A stretch of 64,000 bases of DNA, taken from NCBI RefSeq assembly GCF_042648405.1, contig NZ_JBHRXV010000007.1, positions 1 through 64,000 of the forward strand, in the 5' to 3' direction. Position 1 is the first letter of the stretch, and each line of letters starts with the position of its first letter. Shown piece after piece: positions 61,181-64,000 of the stretch. The notes beneath the pieces are model-generated. The model was given only the letters and a program-made list of their open reading frames with translations, did not search any database and was not told the origin of the DNA. The position numbers were made by a program, and so were the translations under genes. Source of the DNA: Sphingoaurantiacus capsulatus. GTDB lineage: Bacteria > Pseudomonadota > Alphaproteobacteria > Sphingomonadales > Sphingomonadaceae.

Positions 61181-63529
61181 TCAGAAACGCTTTAGCAAAC
61201 GTAAGTAATAGGCGCGCTCTTCCTCCGACCGCTGCGGATCGGCGGCGCGCTCCTCCAGCAATTTGCGGATCGCCTGAACGCGGCGCAAGCGGTCCTCGTC
61301 GGGCAACTTGACCAGCCCCTGGCCGAAACCACTGCCCGGTCGGCCGAGCGGATCGACGCCAGAGCCCGGCGTGCCCGGCTGCGCCGCCATCGCGCCGCCC
61401 GCCGCGCGCTGCATCGCCTGCGCCTGCCGGTCGAGCACCTGCGCCGCCTCGCCGAGCGCGGACAGCGCCTGCTCCTGCGCCAGCATTGCGTCACCCTGAT
61501 TACCCTGCGTCAGCGCACGCTGGGCGGCCTGCATCGCCTGCCCGGCGCGGGCGAGCGCGGGGGGTGGTTGTAACCCGGATGTGCGGACCTCTGCTTGCAG
61601 GGCACGCGTCGCCGCCTCCAGATCGCCCTGCGTCTCGGCGAGGCCCGCCATCGCACCTTGTCGGCCGGTGACGGCACGGCGGACGCTCTCGGCAATGGTG
61701 TCGGCCTGCAAGTCGCGCTGCTGCGCCCCGAGGTCGCGCGCCGTCTCGGCGGCCTGTGCCGCTGCCTGCGCCCGCTTCGCCATTGCCGGATCACCGCCGC
61801 CGCTACCGAACTGCAGGCTCTCCATCAATCGGCGCAGATTGGCGAGCGCTTGTTGCGCGCCCTCTTTGTCGCCGGCCGCCAGCCGGTCGCGCAGATCCTG
61901 CATCATCGCGTCGAGGAAGGAGAGGTCGAGCGACATGCCTGCCCCCGCAGTGCCCGGCGATCCGGGCTGCGCCTGCATCGCCTCGACCTGGCGGCGCAGA
62001 TAGTCGCCCATGCCGGCGGTCAGCCGGTCGAGCATCGCGGCGGTATCGGTATCGTTCGCCGATCCCATGCGCTGCGCCAGCTCGTCCATCGCCTGCCGCA
62101 TGTCGTCCATCGCCCGGCTCGCGCCGCGATCCTCCAGATCGACCGCGATGTCCCACAGCAGACGGATCGCCGACAGCGCGCGCACATCCTCGCTGTCATA
62201 GGCGAGGCGCATCGCCGCCGCACGCAGCCCGATGAACACCGCGAGGTCGCCGCCATAGTCGGCTGGCTGCGACGCGAGGTCGGTCAGCTTGTCGCCCGCC
62301 GGAACGCGGTTCGCGGGATCGCGGATCAGGCCCTTGCGGATCGCGATGATCTCCTTTGCCACCGGATGCAGGAAGCGCCGTTCAGGCAGGCGCAGCATCA
62401 TCACCGCCGAATGGCCGGTCTGGCCGCCGCCGTCGCGCGCGGTCAGCCGCAGCGCCACCACCTCGCCGGCAAAGGCATCGGCGGTGAGGTCGGCGAAGCT
62501 GGCGCCGCGGCCGTTGCGCACCGCCCCGTCGAGCGGCACGCGGCGGAGGGCGCCGCCGCGCCGCATCTCCAGCGCCACCGCCATCGCGCCATGATCGTCC
62601 TGCGCCTGCCAGGCAACGCGCAGCGCGCCGGTAGGGGCGGTCTGTGGCACCCCGTCGAAGCGGATCGTCGGCACCAGATCGGCAGCAAAGCGAACGTCGA
62701 GACGCGCCGCCACCCGCTTGCCGAAACGAAGGTCGTAGCGGCCCTCCTCGCCGATCTTCACTGCGACACGCCCGTCATGCACCGGCACGATGCCGTCGGC
62801 GCTGGACAGTCGCCAATCGCCCGCCGGCCCCTCGATGCGCAAGGTCATCCGGCTGCCCGCCAGCGCCTCGACCTCGCGGCTGCCGGCGCCGTAGGTGAAG
62901 GTGCGCGGCGGCCGGCCGGCATAGGGCGGCGGCTCGACGGTGACGGTCACGCGAAGGTCGGCGAGGCTGACGGCGTAAGGCGAGAAGCCCTCGCTGATGC
63001 GGTCGGCCCATGCATCCTTGGCTAGCAGTGCGCCGATCAGCAGCGCGGTGGCGAGCAGCGGTAGCAGGCCATAGCGCTCCGCATCGTCGAGCTTGAGGTG
63101 CGGCCAGCCCAGGCGCAGATGCTTCGGCGTCGCCTGCGCTCGCGCCCGCGCCCACAGCCGCACCGCAACCGGGTCGGACAGGTCGACCGCCCGTTCGTCG
63201 AGAAGCGACAGGCTGCCGCGCTTCGTCCCGCTCGCCGCCTCCAGCCGCCGTAAAGCCTCGGCGCGGGTCGACAGCGGCACGTCGCGGACAGCGAGGAACA
63301 GCGCGGCGGCGGTGCCGAGCGCGAGCCCGTAAAGCAGGGTGACGCGCAACTCGCCGGGCAGGCTGGTCGCCGGGCCCATCAGCGAAAGCGCCAGCCAGAT
63401 CGTCCAGCCGACCGCGATCCATTTTAGATGTCGCGTCCACGCCCGTTCCAGCCACAGCAGCGTGGCAGCGGGCAGCAACAGGCGTTCGGCAGTCGCGGGC
63501 AGGCGGCTGATCGGCAGGCCCGCGTCCAT
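61181..63529 (-). CDS. TIGR02302/DUF4175 membrane protein
   Basis: 782 residues of the DUF4175/TIGR02302 family of alphaproteobacteria. Two or three N-terminal membrane helices (about 35-80 and near 165) are followed by a beta-rich periplasmic part with DLRVTVTVEPPPYAGRPPRTFTYG, then a long Gln/Ala/Met-rich coiled-coil region and a C-terminal RVQAIRKLLEERAADPQRSEEERAYYLRLLKRF-type tail. Function is unknown. It starts 3 bp after lysA, the usual neighbour. Confidence 0.9.
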   Translation of the reverse strand: MDAGLPISRLPATAERLLLPAATLLWLERAWTRHLKWIAVGWTIWLALSLMGPATSLPGELRVTLLYGLALGTAAALFLAVRDVPLSTRAEALRRLEAASGTKRGSLSLLDERAVDLSDPVAVRLWARARAQATPKHLRLGWPHLKLDDAERYGLLPLLATALLIGALLAKDAWADRISEGFSPYAVSLADLRVTVTVEPPPYAGRPPRTFTYGAGSREVEALAGSRMTLRIEGPAGDWRLSSADGIVPVHDGRVAVKIGEEGRYDLRFGKRVAARLDVRFAADLVPTIRFDGVPQTAPTGALRVAWQAQDDHGAMAVALEMRRGGALRRVPLDGAVRNGRGASFADLTADAFAGEVVALRLTARDGGGQTGHSAVMMLRLPERRFLHPVAKEIIAIRKGLIRDPANRVPAGDKLTDLASQPADYGGDLAVFIGLRAAAMRLAYDSEDVRALSAIRLLWDIAVDLEDRGASRAMDDMRQAMDELAQRMGSANDTDTAAMLDRLTAGMGDYLRRQVEAMQAQPGSPGTAGAGMSLDLSFLDAMMQDLRDRLAAGDKEGAQQALANLRRLMESLQFGSGGGDPAMAKRAQAAAQAAETARDLGAQQRDLQADTIAESVRRAVTGRQGAMAGLAETQGDLEAATRALQAEVRTSGLQPPPALARAGQAMQAAQRALTQGNQGDAMLAQEQALSALGEAAQVLDRQAQAMQRAAGGAMAAQPGTPGSGVDPLGRPGSGFGQGLVKLPDEDRLRRVQAIRKLLEERAADPQRSEEERAYYLRLLKRF

Positions 63530-63532
63530 CGC

Positions 63533-64000
63533 TTAGTCGCCGTTCAGCCAGGGGGCGGGGTGGTCAAGCGCCAGCAGCGCCTCGATCGACTGACGCGGGC
63601 GGATCACCGCCCAGCGCTCGGCGCTCACCATCACCTCGGGGGTCAGCGCGCGCGAATTATAGGTCGACGCCATCGTCGCGCCGTAAGCGCCGGCGGTCAT
63701 GAAGGTGAGCAGATCGCCTTCCTCGACGCTGTCGAGCTCGCGGCCCTCGGCGAAGGTATCGCCGGTCTCGCACACCGGGCCGACCACGGTCGCGGTGATG
63801 CGGTCGTTCCTCGGCCGCACCGCCTGGATCGAGTGGTAGGCGTCGTAGAGACTCGGGCGCAGCAGGTCGTTCATCGCGGCATCGACGATGACGAAGCAGG
63901 TGGTGCCGCCGGTCTTCAGCCGCACGACGCGCGTGACGAGGATGCCGGCATTGCCGACGATCAGCCGGCCGGGCTCGAAGATCAGCCGCACGTCCCAGCC
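63533..64000 (-). CDS. lysA: Diaminopimelate decarboxylase, C-terminal part (partial)
   Basis: PLP-dependent enzyme converting meso-DAP to lysine. Only the last 155 residues are in the window; the gene continues past 64000. FEPGRLIVGNAG binds substrate and PLP phosphate, VGPVCETGDTFAEGREL holds the active-site cysteine and glutamate, and GAYGATMASTYNSR the tyrosine. The next gene is the TIGR02302 protein, 3 bp downstream. Truncation is due to the window only. Confidence 0.95.
   Translation of the reverse strand, partial: GWDVRLIFEPGRLIVGNAGILVTRVVRLKTGGTTCFVIVDAAMNDLLRPSLYDAYHSIQAVRPRNDRITATVVGPVCETGDTFAEGRELDSVEEGDLLTFMTAGAYGATMASTYNSRALTPEVMVSAERWAVIRPRQSIEALLALDHPAPWLNGD

Overview
The window is GC-rich, densely coding chromosomal DNA from an alphaproteobacterium, most likely a member of the Sphingomonadales. 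The F1 ATPase genes atpHAGDC stand without F0 genes, rimP-nusA-ylxR-infB-rbfA-truB-rpsO-pnp form one long block, hrcA-grpE lies near rph, and lysA sits beside a TIGR02302/DUF4175 protein. This gene order, together with the many small secreted or membrane proteins of unknown function, fits that group. The assignment is by gene order and family recognition only; no 16S rRNA or other marker was compared. I see no tRNA, rRNA, CRISPR array, prophage or complete insertion sequence.

Layout. 1-3.3 kb holds lysine/DAP genes (dapE, dapD) and a HAD phosphatase, with a cupin gene on the opposite strand. 3.4-6.8 kb holds a lipidated S8 autotransporter protease, a TetR regulator with a visible operator and a DUF454 membrane protein. 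6,767-7,038 is a gene-free, nested palindromic element. 7-15.4 kb is a mixed metabolic region: nitronate monooxygenase, flavoprotein, DUF188, amidohydrolase, dipeptidase, and an ECF sigma factor with a membrane partner. 15.5-25.6 kb (minus strand) is the translation/RNA block. 25.7-28.8 kb carries grpE and hrcA behind a DUF2892-ECF sigma-CPBP cluster. 29-37.4 kb (mostly plus strand) carries rph, rdgB, hemW, a tandem pair of secreted paralogues, rsmI with a divergent LpoA-like lipoprotein, yraN, a SirB1-like gene, gshB and dedA. 37.4-46.6 kb carries xerC, DUF484, a transaldolase, a GNAT enzyme, TelA with a partner, an outer-membrane barrel, a VOC protein, a COG3650-type lipoprotein, and a flavodoxin-like gene downstream of a P450. 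46.7-59 kb carries priA, an RNA helicase, a small regulator/GNAT group, a methyltransferase and the atpHAGDC operon. 59-64 kb carries a DUF6265 protein, an alpha/beta hydrolase, galU, a DUF4175 protein and the 3' part of lysA, cut by the window end.

How genes work together. dapD, dapE and lysA are three steps of the succinylase DAP/lysine pathway, at opposite ends of the window. The rimP-to-pnp block links ribosome maturation, transcription elongation, translation initiation, rRNA/tRNA processing and RNA decay. atpHAGDC makes the F1 headpiece.

The most unusual signals are: the cloverleaf-like palindromic element at 6,769-7,036; an ECF sigma factor whose ATGA-coupled start is out of frame by one base at a five-base G run; a perfect 28-bp inverted repeat between atpA and atpG; the tandem secreted paralogues; a C-terminal CX2CX3C cluster on the nitronate monooxygenase; and a 26-bp operator-like palindrome before a 51-codon gene. 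No gene-free stretch exceeds 300 bp.
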